The notes under the pieces were generated by a model, which saw only the letters and a program-made list of their open reading frames with translations, did not search any database and was not told where the DNA came from. A stretch of 64,000 nucleotides of DNA from Pararobbsia silviterrae (GTDB lineage: Bacteria; Pseudomonadota; Gammaproteobacteria; Burkholderiales; Burkholderiaceae): contig NZ_RBZU01000015.1 in assembly GCF_003628125.1 (NCBI RefSeq), positions 1 through 64,000 on the forward strand, read 5' to 3'. Of this stretch, positions 34,027 through 43,514 are shown in pieces. Positions within the stretch are counted from its first letter, which is position 1. Every line of letters starts with the position of its first letter. Made by a program: the position numbers and the translations under genes.

Positions 34027-36012
34027 TCACTCGATGACGATGCGCACGCCCATCGGCCCGAGTTCGAACGCGCTCGGCACGCGCCCGCCTTCGAGCGCGT
34101 CCGTGCCGCCTTCGCGGCCCGTATCGACGAGCTTGACCGACTTCGTCAGGTTCAGATAGAACGCGATACGACGTCCGTCATCGCCCTCGCGCACCGAACG
34201 CTCGACGCCCTCGAGCAACGGCGTCAATGCCACACCGCTTGCGCGCGCGGCTTCCGTCAGCAGCCGGCGATACCCTTCGGCGTCCGGCACGGTGCCCACG
34301 TAGTACGCAAGCCCCTTCACGAAGCGGTTGCGCGTGAGCGCGACACGGCCCGCGAAATACTCGCTCGCATACGTCGCGACCGCCTCGGCCGTCGTCGGAT
34401 TCAACAGATCGCACCATTGCGCGCAATCGACCGCGTCGGCATCGCTGTCCGAGAATTGAATCTGTTGCGTGTCGTGGCCGACGGGATCGTATTCGTCGAC
34501 GACCGCGCCCACGACGTCGGCGAGCAAGCCCGGCAAACGCGCCGCATGGCAGACATTGTTGAGATTCTTGACGCCGGTGCGCGGCGTCACGATCAGCGTG
34601 CCGCCCGCCGCGACGTATTCGCGCAGGCGTGAGGCCGTCGCTTCGTCGAGCAGATAGAGCGACGGCGCGATGACCATCTTGTAGCCGCCGATATCCGACG
34701 TCCAGTTGACGACGTCGACGCCGAGACCGAGCGAGACGAGCGTGCGATGAATCTGCCGGAAATTGAGCAGGTAATCGAAGCCGTCCGACTGCGGTTGAAT
34801 GCGCAGCGCATTGAGCTGTTCGTGCGAGAACAGCATCGCGACATCGTTGCGGATCGTCGTCCCGTCGAGCAGCGGCGACAGACGCTGGACTTCCTCGCTG
34901 AATTGCGTGAACTCCACGAAACGCCGGCCCGGTTCGCCGTGGTGATCGTGCAGGCCGTGCCAGAACTGCTCGGCGCCGATCCGCGCGGTGCGCCAACGGA
35001 AATGCACCACCGTGTCCGCGCCGCGCGACACGCTCTGCCACGCGTGCGCGCGGATCATGCCCGGCGTCGGCGTGCGCGACATCGGATGCCAGCATCCGGG
35101 CGTGCCGCTCAATTGCTCCATGACCCAGAAGTTCTGCTGCTTGACGCCGCGCGTGAGATCGAGCGTCATCGCGCCGTGATAGATGCGCGCCTTGCTGTCG
35201 TTGTCGAGATCCGTCGCCGGGTAGTAGTCGACCGACACGAAATCCATGCTGTCGAACAGGTCGTAGTAATCGTTGACGACCGGATAACCCCAGAGATTGT
35301 GCGTGACGAATTGCCCCGGGCAATTCGCCTTGATGATCCGCGCCTGGAAGCGATTGAACGCCGCGGCCGAATCCGAGCAGAAACGCTGGAAGTCGAGCAG
35401 GTACGACGGATTCAGATGCGGCGAGCCGCCGAGCGGCGTCGTGATCTGCGACCACGCCGTGTATTCGCCGCTCCAGACGACCGTACCCCACTCGCGATTG
35501 AGCGTCGCGAGATCGCCGTAGCGCGCCTTGAGCCATGTGCGGAAATCGGCGGTCGCGCCGTCGCTATGGCTTTCCTGTCCGATCATTTCATTGTCGGTCT
35601 GCCAGCCGATCACGTTCGGATGCCGGCCGAAGTGACGCGTGAGCCGCTCGACGATGATCTCCGTGTAGTGCCGCAGCGACGGACTGTTGTAGCAGCGATG
35701 CAGCCGCACGCCCGGGTAGATCGGCCGGCGTTGGTTATCGAGCGGCAGCACGTCGGGATGCTTCTCGACGAGCCAGTTCGGCGGCGTCGCGGTCGGCGTG
35801 CCGATCACGACCTGAATGCCATGGCGCGCAAACGTATCGATCGCGGCATCGAGCCACGCGAAATCGAACCGTCCTTCAAGCGGCTCGAGCCGCGACCATG
35901 CGAACTCGGCAAGACGCACGAGCGAAATGCCCGCTTGCCGCATGCGCGCCGCATCTTCTTCCCAGATGGCCGAGTCCCAATGCTCGGGGTAGTAATCGAC
36001 ACCAACCCTCAT
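34027..36012 (-). CDS. GH42 beta-galactosidase
   Basis: Intracellular glycoside hydrolase family 42 enzyme of 661 aa, usual length for the family. The N-terminal (beta/alpha)8 barrel begins MRVGVDYYPEHWD and contains the acid/base Glu142 in GWQTDNEM and the nucleophile Glu299 in NFWVMEQLSG. The trimerisation and C-terminal domains follow. Family members cleave beta-1,4-galactosides and often act on transported galacto-oligosaccharides. No signal peptide, so hydrolysis takes place after uptake by the linked ABC system. Last gene of the operon; 120 bases from the second permease. A possible half-operator TGATTTAA lies at 36039-36046. Confidence 0.94.
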   Translation of the reverse strand: MRVGVDYYPEHWDSAIWEEDAARMRQAGISLVRLAEFAWSRLEPLEGRFDFAWLDAAIDTFARHGIQVVIGTPTATPPNWLVEKHPDVLPLDNQRRPIYPGVRLHRCYNSPSLRHYTEIIVERLTRHFGRHPNVIGWQTDNEMIGQESHSDGATADFRTWLKARYGDLATLNREWGTVVWSGEYTAWSQITTPLGGSPHLNPSYLLDFQRFCSDSAAAFNRFQARIIKANCPGQFVTHNLWGYPVVNDYYDLFDSMDFVSVDYYPATDLDNDSKARIYHGAMTLDLTRGVKQQNFWVMEQLSGTPGCWHPMSRTPTPGMIRAHAWQSVSRGADTVVHFRWRTARIGAEQFWHGLHDHHGEPGRRFVEFTQFSEEVQRLSPLLDGTTIRNDVAMLFSHEQLNALRIQPQSDGFDYLLNFRQIHRTLVSLGLGVDVVNWTSDIGGYKMVIAPSLYLLDEATASRLREYVAAGGTLIVTPRTGVKNLNNVCHAARLPGLLADVVGAVVDEYDPVGHDTQQIQFSDSDADAVDCAQWCDLLNPTTAEAVATYASEYFAGRVALTRNRFVKGLAYYVGTVPDAEGYRRLLTEAARASGVALTPLLEGVERSVREGDDGRRIAFYLNLTKSVKLVDTGREGGTDALEGGRVPSAFELGPMGVRIVIE

Positions 36013-36132
36013 GCGTAAATCCTGATTCGTTGTTGAATTGATTTAAAGCGATGCGAACGCGCGGCGCGGCACCCCCGACGAGGCGCTCAGTGCGCCGCAT
36101 CGGGCCCGAAGCGCATCGCGTGCGCCGTGCGC

Positions 36133-36984
36133 CTAGCCCTTCGTCGCGCCGAACGTCAGTCCGCTCACGAAGTGCTTCTGCATCGCGAAGAAAATGCCGA
36201 CCGAAGGCAGGGCGGCCAGCAGCGATCCCGCCGAGACGAGATTCCACGCCGTCGTCCATTGCCCCTTGAGCCCCGCGACACCGACGGTCAGCGGCGCGGC
36301 GTCGTCGCCTTGCGTCAGGCAGAGCGCCCAGAAGTAGTCGTTCCAGACGAACGTAAAGACGAGTACCGCGAGCGCCGCGAGCGCGGGCCGGATCAACGGC
36401 AGCACGACGCGCACGAACACCTGCCACTCGGACGCGCCTTCGACGCGCCCCGCCTCGATGAGCTCATACGGCAACTCCTTGATGAAGTTGCGCAGGAACA
36501 GCGTGCAGAAGCCCGTCTGAAACGACAGATGGAACAGGATCAGGCCGCCGACCGTATTGAACAGACCCAGTTGGAGCGTCAGATTCCGCACGGGAATCAT
36601 GAGAATCTGGATCGGCACGAAATTGCCCGCGACGAAGGTCGCGAGCACGGCCGTGTTGCCCTTGAACGGATAGGTCGCCAGCGCGAAGCCCGCCATCGAC
36701 GACAACGCAATCGCGCAGATCACCGACGGGAACGTGATCAGGCAGCTATTCCACGCGTAATGGAGCATCGGCGAATCGACGAGCACGGTCCGGTAGTTCT
36801 CGACCAGACCGAACTCATGCGGCCACCCCCAGTAATTGCCCTGCACGAGTTCGGCCGACGAACGCACCGATGTCACGACGACCGCCAGCAACGGCAGCAA
36901 CCAGACGATCAATGCGATCGGCAACGAGACCTTGTAGAACACGCGGCGCGACGGCCGCCACTTTTCGATGGGTAACGGATACAT
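36133..36984 (-). CDS. Carbohydrate ABC permease, MalG/GanQ-like
   Basis: Inner-membrane permease of 283 aa with about six hydrophobic helices; starts with a short cytoplasmic leader and helix FYKVSLPIALIVWLLPLLAV. The EAA loop is ELIEAGRVEGASEWQVFVRV, which contacts the ATPase. The pairing with a MalF-like permease and a CUT1 binding protein identifies a sugar importer. Start at ATG 36984, 10 bases after the upstream permease stop, in one operon. Confidence 0.93.
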   Translation of the reverse strand: MYPLPIEKWRPSRRVFYKVSLPIALIVWLLPLLAVVVTSVRSSAELVQGNYWGWPHEFGLVENYRTVLVDSPMLHYAWNSCLITFPSVICAIALSSMAGFALATYPFKGNTAVLATFVAGNFVPIQILMIPVRNLTLQLGLFNTVGGLILFHLSFQTGFCTLFLRNFIKELPYELIEAGRVEGASEWQVFVRVVLPLIRPALAALAVLVFTFVWNDYFWALCLTQGDDAAPLTVGVAGLKGQWTTAWNLVSAGSLLAALPSVGIFFAMQKHFVSGLTFGATKG

Positions 36985-36994
36985 GCGCGCCTCG

Positions 36995-37870
36995 TCAACG
37001 CTCGGCCCGCAACAGGCGGCGGAGCTGATAAGCGATAAAGATGATCATGATCAGGAACAGCACGACCGCGATGGCCGCCGAATATCCGAAACGGAAGTAC
37101 TTGATCGCCTGGTCGTACATGAAGTACGCGAGCACGGTCGAGCTGTCAAACGGCCCGCCGCTCGTCATGACCGAGATCAGGTCGAAGCTGCGCAACGCGC
37201 CGATGACGGTCAACGTGACGGCCATGAACGTCGCAGGCCGCAATTGCGGCAGCACGACGTGCCAGAGCAGCGACCACCCTTTCGCGCCTTCGAGCCGTCC
37301 GGCCTCGATGATCTCGGGATTCATGCCCGTGAGTCCGGTGAGGAACAGGATCATGCAGAACGGGATCTGCGGCCAGAGCGCGGCCGCGATGATGCCGAAC
37401 GTCGCCATGTGCTCGTTGCCGAGCACCGGGACGCCGTGACCGGCAAGCACGCGCAGCAGTCCGAACGCGGGGTCGTAGAACCAGCTGAACACGAGGCCGA
37501 TGACGACGCCCGGCACGACGAACGGCGCGAAAAACAAGGACTTCACGAAACGGATGCCCTTGACCGACTGATTCAGATAGAGCGCGAACACGAGCCCGAT
37601 CGGCGGCGCGAGCAACAACAGCACGAGCCAGATCAGATTGTTTTCGAGCGCCGTGTAGAACGTGTCGGTGCCGACGAGCTCGCGATAGTTCGCGAGCCCG
37701 ACGAACGTGCGCGCGCTCACGCCGTCCCAGCTGTAGAAGCTCAGCACGATGCTGCTCACGATCGGATAAAGCACATAGATCGCGAACATCGCGCATGCGG
37801 GCAGCAGGAACAGCAGCGCCGAACGTCGACGCCGCCGCGCAAGCGGACTGCTTGAAGTCTGCGTGGTCAC
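36995..37870 (-). CDS. Carbohydrate ABC permease, MalF/UgpA-like
   Basis: Permease of 291 aa. After an Arg-rich leader the helices begin RSALLFLLPACAMFAIYVLY; the EAA loop is EIIEAGRLEGAKGWSLLWHV. The start is a GTG that overlaps the stop of the binding-protein gene by four bases (GTGA), so translation is likely coupled. It forms a heterodimer with the next permease. No unusual features were seen. Confidence 0.93.
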   Translation of the reverse strand: MTTQTSSSPLARRRRRSALLFLLPACAMFAIYVLYPIVSSIVLSFYSWDGVSARTFVGLANYRELVGTDTFYTALENNLIWLVLLLLAPPIGLVFALYLNQSVKGIRFVKSLFFAPFVVPGVVIGLVFSWFYDPAFGLLRVLAGHGVPVLGNEHMATFGIIAAALWPQIPFCMILFLTGLTGMNPEIIEAGRLEGAKGWSLLWHVVLPQLRPATFMAVTLTVIGALRSFDLISVMTSGGPFDSSTVLAYFMYDQAIKYFRFGYSAAIAVVLFLIMIIFIAYQLRRLLRAER

Positions 37871-39102
37871 GATTTCTTGTAGATCCGTTGACGCGTTTCT
37901 TCGAGATGGCTCAGGATCGCATCGAGCTTCGACGGATCGCTGACGAAGCGCTGCATGCCCTTCATGCCTTCGTCGGCCATCTCCTTGTTCATGTCGCGGT
38001 CATAGAACTGCGCGATGCCACCCTTCGTGCTCGACAGAATCTCGAAGCCCGCCTTCGCGAATGGATCGTCCGACACCTGCGCCTGATTGTTCGCGGGCAG
38101 CGAACCGAACGTCTTCGCGAGACGGCCGTCGATCTCCGCCGAGCCGACGAACGCAAGGAAACGTCGCGCATCGACCTTGTTCTTCGCGCGCGCCGGGATG
38201 TTCAGGCAGTCAGCCGAACCGTCCTCGGCGACCGGCACGTTCGGATCGACCACGGGGAAGCGGAAATAGCCGGTCTGTGCCTTGACGTTGTCAGGCAAAC
38301 CGCCCGAGATGAACGTGCCCATCAGCATCATCGCGGCCTTGCCCTGGATCAGCAGCGGCTGTGCGGAATCGAGGCTGTACGACAGCGGATCGTCGACGAA
38401 GTATTTGTTGTCGATCAGCGTCTTCCACGCCGCGTAGACCTTCTTGACGCGTGCGTCGGTGTACGGGATCTCGCCGTTCATGAGTTGCATGTGGAACGCA
38501 TAGCCGTTGATCCGCAGATCGAGGTAATCGAACCACGCGGCAAGCGTCCACGCATCGCGGCCGCCGACGGCGATCGGCGTGATGCCCGCGGCCTTGAGTT
38601 TCTGGCTCGCGTCGAGGAACGCCGTCCAGGTCTTCGGCTCTTCCTTGATGCCGACCTTCGCGAACAGGTCCTTCCGATAGAACAGGCCCCACGAGAAGTA
38701 GTCGGTCGGCAGCGCATATTGCTTGCCCGCATACGACGACGGTTGAACGAGCGCCGCATAGTTGGCGTTCCAGCCGTTCTTCTGCCAGTCGGGCGTCAGG
38801 TCTTCGAGCAGGCCGCGTTCGGCGTAGTAGCGCAGGCGTTCGCCCTCGTGCCACTTGACGATATCGGGCGCTTCGGTCGTGAGCCAGCCCGGCAACTGGA
38901 CCTTATAGGCCTCTTCCTCGATGAACGCGGGCTTGACCTGGACGTCCGGGTTCGCCTTTTCGAATTCGGCGATCACGGTCTCCCAGAACGCGCGCTGATT
39001 CGCACCCTTGAACGCGATGTTGAACGTCAACGTACCCGCGCTCGCGATACCCGTCGCCAGCAGAGCCGCACACGCGACCGACAACCGAAGTGCCTTCTTC
39101 AT
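37867..39102 (-). CDS. Sugar ABC periplasmic binding protein
   Basis: Extracellular solute-binding protein (CUT1 family 1) of 411 aa. An N-terminal signal peptide (MKKALRLSVACAALLATG, then IASA, likely cleaved after ASA) is followed by a bilobed domain: TLTFNIAFKGANQRAFWE, then PDIVKWHEGERLRYYAERGLL, ADCLNIPARAKNK. AGGAG lies at normal distance before ATG. The likely cargo is a beta-galactoside, as the operon ends with a GH42 beta-galactosidase and is headed by a LacI regulator. Confidence 0.93.
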   Translation of the reverse strand: MKKALRLSVACAALLATGIASAGTLTFNIAFKGANQRAFWETVIAEFEKANPDVQVKPAFIEEEAYKVQLPGWLTTEAPDIVKWHEGERLRYYAERGLLEDLTPDWQKNGWNANYAALVQPSSYAGKQYALPTDYFSWGLFYRKDLFAKVGIKEEPKTWTAFLDASQKLKAAGITPIAVGGRDAWTLAAWFDYLDLRINGYAFHMQLMNGEIPYTDARVKKVYAAWKTLIDNKYFVDDPLSYSLDSAQPLLIQGKAAMMLMGTFISGGLPDNVKAQTGYFRFPVVDPNVPVAEDGSADCLNIPARAKNKVDARRFLAFVGSAEIDGRLAKTFGSLPANNQAQVSDDPFAKAGFEILSSTKGGIAQFYDRDMNKEMADEGMKGMQRFVSDPSKLDAILSHLEETRQRIYKKS

Positions 39103-39114
39103 TCCCGTCTCCTG

Positions 39115-40281
39115 TTAATTGTGTGTGATGCGCGGCAATGCACGTCCGTCCTTGGCGAACAGATGGCAATGCGCGGTATGGACAGACAAGCGGACCACGT
39201 CGCCAACGCGCGCGGTCGTGTCGCCCTGCACTTTCGCGAGCAACGGATGGTGCTCGTCGTCGCTCAGGTGCAGATAGCTCTGCTCGCCGAGCCGTTCGGT
39301 CAGCGAAACAGTGCGTATGAGGATCGGCGCATCGGCTTGCGCACCGGATTGCGAACCCGGTTCGCCGCCCCGCGCGAGCGGCGTCAGATGCTCGGGCCGC
39401 ACGCCGAGCGTGACGCGATCGCCGGGCGCGACGTCGCGCGCGCCGTCGACCGGCACGGTCACCGATTCACCGGTGCCCGTCAGTCTCACGCGCACGCCGC
39501 GCGATTCGATCTGCGCGACATCGGCCGTCAGGAAATTCATGCGCGGCGCGCCGATAAAGCCCGCGACAAACAGGTTCGCGGGCGAGTGATAGAGCTCGAG
39601 GGGTGCGCCGACCTGCGCGATGCTGTCGAGATCCGCGCCGTCGCGCGAGCTGCGCAGCAGCACGATCTTGTCGGCCAGCGTCATCGCTTCGATCTGATCG
39701 TGCGTGACGTAAACCGCGCTCGAACCCGCGAAGCGACGATGCACGCGCGCGATCTCGACACGCGTCTGCCCGCGCAGCGTCGCGTCGAGATTCGACAGCG
39801 GTTCGTCGAACAGGAACACGCCGGGCTCGCGCACGATCGCACGGCCGATCGCGACGCGCTGCCGCTGACCGCCCGAGAGCGCCTTGGGCTTGCGATCGAG
39901 CAGCGCTTCGAGTTGAAGCACGCGGGCCGCATCGAGCACGCGGCGCTCGATCTCTGCCTTGGACACGCGCGCAAGCTTGAGGCCGAAGCCCATGTTCTCG
40001 GCCACGCTCATATGCGGAAACAGTGCATAGCTCTGGAACACCATCGCGATGCCGCGCTCGGCGGGCGGCACCTCGTTGACGCGCTGCCCACCGATGACGA
40101 TGTCGCCCGCGCTCGGGTCCTCGAGACCCGCGATGATCCGCAGCAGCGTGGACTTGCCGCAGCCCGACGGACCCAGGAAAACGCAGAACTCATCGGCGCC
40201 GATCTCGAGATCGACGTTGCGCAGCACCGGCGTCTGCGTGCCGAATGCCTTTGAAATACCGCGCAGTGAAATGGCCGCCAC
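39115..40281 (-). CDS. Sugar ABC transporter ATPase, UgpC/MsmX-type
   Basis: ATPase of 388 aa with Walker A GPSGCGKST near 36-44, Q-loop MVFQSYALFPHM, signature LSGGQRQRVAIGRAI, Walker B VFLFDEPLSNLDATLR and the H-loop VTHDQ. The extra C-terminal OB-like (TOBE) regulatory domain begins around residue 240. It is the first gene of the sugar operon; its start is 14 bases inside from the palindromic operator at 40296-40313. The order ATPase, binding protein, permeases, hydrolase is continuous on the minus strand. Confidence 0.94.
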   Translation of the reverse strand: MAAISLRGISKAFGTQTPVLRNVDLEIGADEFCVFLGPSGCGKSTLLRIIAGLEDPSAGDIVIGGQRVNEVPPAERGIAMVFQSYALFPHMSVAENMGFGLKLARVSKAEIERRVLDAARVLQLEALLDRKPKALSGGQRQRVAIGRAIVREPGVFLFDEPLSNLDATLRGQTRVEIARVHRRFAGSSAVYVTHDQIEAMTLADKIVLLRSSRDGADLDSIAQVGAPLELYHSPANLFVAGFIGAPRMNFLTADVAQIESRGVRVRLTGTGESVTVPVDGARDVAPGDRVTLGVRPEHLTPLARGGEPGSQSGAQADAPILIRTVSLTERLGEQSYLHLSDDEHHPLLAKVQGDTTARVGDVVRLSVHTAHCHLFAKDGRALPRITHN

Positions 40282-40295
40282 AGTGTCTCCAAGCT

Positions 40296-40313
40296 TGATT
40301 TAACGTTAAATCA
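40296..40313. promoter_or_regulatory. LacI-family operator (18-bp perfect palindrome)
   Basis: TGATTTAACGTTAAATCA is symmetric with a central CG, the hallmark of LacI/GalR-class sites. It lies 15 bases before the ATPase start (40281) and 155 bases before the LacI start (40468). Repression of the divergent sugar operon is the natural reading. Confidence 0.85.
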
Positions 40314-40467
40314 TCCGTTTTAAAAAAAACGGCGAATGCCGTTCCGAGGATGATGACGTTGCGATGTGTGCCGTAACGAATCACTGTGCTGTACGATCTG
40401 GCAACGAAATTTTTCGGGTTCGCGCGTGGTGTCGTTCGTGCGAACCCGCATTGACGAAAGGGAGACT

Positions 40468-41532
40468 ATGAGCAAGCGGCCAGGCCAGATGATGACCATC
40501 AAGGACATCGCCGGACTTGCGGGCGTGACGCCGATGACCGTCTCGAACGTGCTCAGAAACCGTGGACGCGTCGGCGAGCTCACGCGCCAGCGCGTGATGG
40601 AGGTCGTCGAGGCGCATGGCTACCGGCCGAACCTGACCGCGCGCGCGCTCGTCGAACGCCGCGCGCCGACGCTTGCGCTGATGCTCGGCTGCATCACGAA
40701 TCCGTTCTATCCCGAGTTCACGCTGCAGGCCAACAACGCCGCGCGGCGCCACGGACGTTTTCTGCTCGTCTGCAACACCGACTACGAACCCGACAGCGGC
40801 ACGCGCTTCATGGCCGACGTCGCGGGGTCGCTGTCCGACGGCATTCTCGTCGCGAACACCGGCGAGCTGCGCGTCGAGGAACTCAAGGCGATCCAGGCAT
40901 CGGGCACGCCCGTCGTCGTGTCGGTCTGGGAGTTTCCCGATGAACCGCCCGAGGGCATTCCGTGCGTCGCGTTCGACTCGCGCAAGGCCGGACGCATCGC
41001 GACCGAGCATCTGCTCGAACTCGGACATACGCGGATCGGCGCGCTCGTCGCGAGCGCCAAGAAGGGCATCCACGGCGGACGTTATCAGGGCTACTGCGAC
41101 GCGATGCGCGCGGCGAAGGTCAAACACGTGCTGGCCGACGCGCATTTCGGCGAGGACAGCTATCAGGGCGGATACGACGCCGCGATTGCGTTGCTGACGA
41201 CGCGCCCGGACCTGACCGCGTTGTTCGTCTCGAACGACCTGCCCGCGCTCGGCGTGCTCAACGCGGCAGCCTCGCTCGGGCGCAGCGTGCCCGGCGATCT
41301 CTCGGTCGTCAGCATCACGAACATCGAGCTTACGGGTCAGTCGCGGCCCGCGTTGACGACGGTTTCGATTCCCACGGCCGAGATGGCCGAGGCCAGCGTG
41401 GATCTGCTGATCCGTCTGATCGGGCAACCGGGCGCCCATGTGCCGATGGTCATGACGTCCGATCCCGTGCTCATTCGCCGCGCGTCGACGGCGCCGCTTC
41501 AGGCGTCACCCGCGCCCTCCCGCTCGCGCTAG
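40468..41532 (+). CDS. LacI-family repressor of the galactoside operon
   Basis: Repressor of 354 aa with HTH MTIKDIAGLAGVTPMTVSNV near residues 8-27, hinge helix LTARALVERR, and the periplasmic-binding-protein-like inducer domain (LALMLGCITNPFYPEFTLQA, CVAFDSRKAGRIATEHLLEL, LFVSNDLPALGVLNAA). ATG 40468 has AAGGGAG right upstream. The inducer is probably galactose or a galactoside. Its stop overlaps the convergent desaturase stop by CTAG. Confidence 0.93.
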   Translation: MSKRPGQMMTIKDIAGLAGVTPMTVSNVLRNRGRVGELTRQRVMEVVEAHGYRPNLTARALVERRAPTLALMLGCITNPFYPEFTLQANNAARRHGRFLLVCNTDYEPDSGTRFMADVAGSLSDGILVANTGELRVEELKAIQASGTPVVVSVWEFPDEPPEGIPCVAFDSRKAGRIATEHLLELGHTRIGALVASAKKGIHGGRYQGYCDAMRAAKVKHVLADAHFGEDSYQGGYDAAIALLTTRPDLTALFVSNDLPALGVLNAAASLGRSVPGDLSVVSITNIELTGQSRPALTTVSIPTAEMAEASVDLLIRLIGQPGAHVPMVMTSDPVLIRRASTAPLQASPAPSRSR

Positions 41533-42488
41533 ACCTCGCCCGCAAACGGGTGAACCGGCGTATCGATCGATCGGAAAGCATAGCGGCGCAGCAGTTCGCC
41601 GTAGCCGCCGCGAATATGAAATCCATCGCATTTGCCGATGTATTCCGATGCGCGCATCCGATACACCTGCGGCAGCAGATACCACGGCAACGCGGGAAGA
41701 TCGTGGTGAACGAGGTGGTAATTGTTGTTGAGAAACAGCAGGCGCATGAGCGGCCCCGCTTCGTTGATCGCGATGCGCGCCTTCGTCGTCGAGACCGCGC
41801 GGTGTTCGTAGAACGAGCGGATCATCGCGATCGACTGCGCGGGCCACGCGATGACGACGAGGTAATACCAGACCGGCACGCCGCTCCACCGATGCATCGC
41901 GATCAGCATCGCGGCGAGCAGACCGCCATGCGCGATCCAGATGCCGAGGTAACGAAAATCCGCATGCCACCATGCGCGCAGCGTGTGTTTGACGAGCGAT
42001 CCGACCGTCATCGGCGGCCCGATGACCATGCGCCCGACGAACGTCTTGCGGATCCGCAGCAACGCACGCTTGAGCGGCGACATCCGTTGCCATGCATGAC
42101 GCAACACGTAGTTGCTTTCGGGATCGACGGCCGGCACCGTGAGCCGCTCGTCGTCGTGATGGGCGAGATGGGTGTCGCGATAGATCGTGTACGGATACCA
42201 GACCGCGATCGGCGCGCAACCGAGCAGCCGATTGAGCCATTTGATGCGCGTCGGGTGACCGTGCATGAGTTCATGCTGGACCGATGAATACCAGGTCGTG
42301 AACACCACGAGCAGCGGCGCGGCCGTGACGAGATCGATCTTGCGCGCATGAAGCAGCCAGAGCGTGCCGAACCATCCGCCATAGACCGCGACGATCACGA
42401 GCCAGGTCGGCCACTCGGTGCGCGCCGTCCAGCTTGATCGCAGGCGCATGACGGCCTGCCGATGTTCAGGGTCGAAATATTCGTGCAT
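41529..42488 (-). CDS. Fatty acid desaturase-family protein
   Basis: Integral-membrane diiron desaturase of 319 aa with the three histidine boxes HELMHG, HLAHHDD and HLVHHD, and hydrophobic segments at about 30-65 and 180-225. Bacterial members insert double bonds in fatty acyl chains or hydroxylate lipids such as beta-carotene; the acyl specificity cannot be told. ATG 42488 lacks a Shine-Dalgarno. It is convergent with LacI and overlaps its last bases. Confidence 0.9.
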   Translation of the reverse strand: MHEYFDPEHRQAVMRLRSSWTARTEWPTWLVIVAVYGGWFGTLWLLHARKIDLVTAAPLLVVFTTWYSSVQHELMHGHPTRIKWLNRLLGCAPIAVWYPYTIYRDTHLAHHDDERLTVPAVDPESNYVLRHAWQRMSPLKRALLRIRKTFVGRMVIGPPMTVGSLVKHTLRAWWHADFRYLGIWIAHGGLLAAMLIAMHRWSGVPVWYYLVVIAWPAQSIAMIRSFYEHRAVSTTKARIAINEAGPLMRLLFLNNNYHLVHHDLPALPWYLLPQVYRMRASEYIGKCDGFHIRGGYGELLRRYAFRSIDTPVHPFAGEV

Positions 42489-42675
42489 CGTGATACGCGT
42501 CGAATCCAGTCTGCCTTCGGCTGATCGCGCGATATCGGAGCCCTTCTCCTGTAAGGGTCCGGCGCGGACATCCCGATCGGGTATGGCATGAGTCTAAGAG
42601 GCATGGATGCACACGACCAACGAACGAATCGTTAGAAGCTTATGGCATCCGGAACGCGAGGAAAAAATGACCGAA

Positions 42676-43497
42676 TCAGGCGAGTTGCGGATAGCCGAGC
42701 TGAATCGCCGTCTCTTCGAGATGCACGATCAGTGCGTAGTCGTCGCGTTCCAGTTTCGCAAAGCCTTTGAGGCGTAGCGTTGCGGCGCGTTCGGCGTCGG
42801 CGTCGAGCGCGTATTCGAGCGCCGCGCGCAGACGCTCGACGAGCGCGGGTTCGACCGTCGCGGATGCGATCAAAGGAAGACCCGGGGTCTGCATGCTCAG
42901 GCCGAGTACGCGATGCGGAAGATGCGCGAAACCGTGGGCGTCGCGCGCAAATGCATAGGTCACGCAATCGATCGCGGCGATATCGGCGGTGCCGGCAGCG
43001 AGCGCTGCAAGCGAACCGAGGTGAGAGCCGGTCTGCACGACGGACGCGAAAAAGCGGCCCGCCCGCGCAAATGGCGCGACCGCGTGCCGCAACACATTCA
43101 TGCCGCTATTGGACATGGAATCGTTGACCGCAACACGCAGGCCGCGGCACGGCTCGAAGGACGTCGCGCCGCGCGCAAAGGCCGCCTCCGAAACCACGAT
43201 GACGCTTGAATACGCGGGCCCGTCGCAACCGTCCGCATCGAAGATCGGCGTACCGACGATCTGGATCGACGCAGGCAACACACGCATGAGCGGATAGCCG
43301 CAGGTCTGCGACAGCAAGAGATCGTCGCGGCGCCAGAGCGCATCGAGATCGGAACCGACGTCGTCGGGCTGCACGACGCGATCCGCAAAACCGTCCTCGC
43401 GCAGCCGCGATATCGCGTCGTCGACCAGCGCGCGCCAAAGCGCGCGCAATCGCGGCGTCACGTTGTACATCGGCAGGGACACGATCCATTCGCGCAT
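42676..43497 (-). CDS. PhnD-like substrate-binding fold protein without signal peptide
   Basis: Protein of 273 aa of the PhnD/phosphate-binding fold: MREWIVSLPMYNVTPRLRAL, GYPLMRVLPASIQIVGTPIF, NDSMSNSGMNVLR, GTADIAAIDCVTYAF. Normal PhnD proteins are secreted to the periplasm, but this one starts directly with the fold and has no signal peptide or lipobox. An in-frame extension would run into the kinase gene and is not used. It lies 17 bases after the FGGY kinase stop and is probably cotranscribed. No phosphonate permease or ATPase is present, so it is likely a cytoplasmic ligand sensor or binding protein of unknown ligand. Confidence 0.82.
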   Translation of the reverse strand: MREWIVSLPMYNVTPRLRALWRALVDDAISRLREDGFADRVVQPDDVGSDLDALWRRDDLLLSQTCGYPLMRVLPASIQIVGTPIFDADGCDGPAYSSVIVVSEAAFARGATSFEPCRGLRVAVNDSMSNSGMNVLRHAVAPFARAGRFFASVVQTGSHLGSLAALAAGTADIAAIDCVTYAFARDAHGFAHLPHRVLGLSMQTPGLPLIASATVEPALVERLRAALEYALDADAERAATLRLKGFAKLERDDYALIVHLEETAIQLGYPQLA

Positions 43498-43514
43498 GGG
43501 ATGGCGATGCAAAT

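Noticed and set aside
37795-40254. Plus-strand open frame of about 820 codons across the ABC operon
   Set aside because: It spans three well-supported minus-strand genes and has the composition of a shadow frame.
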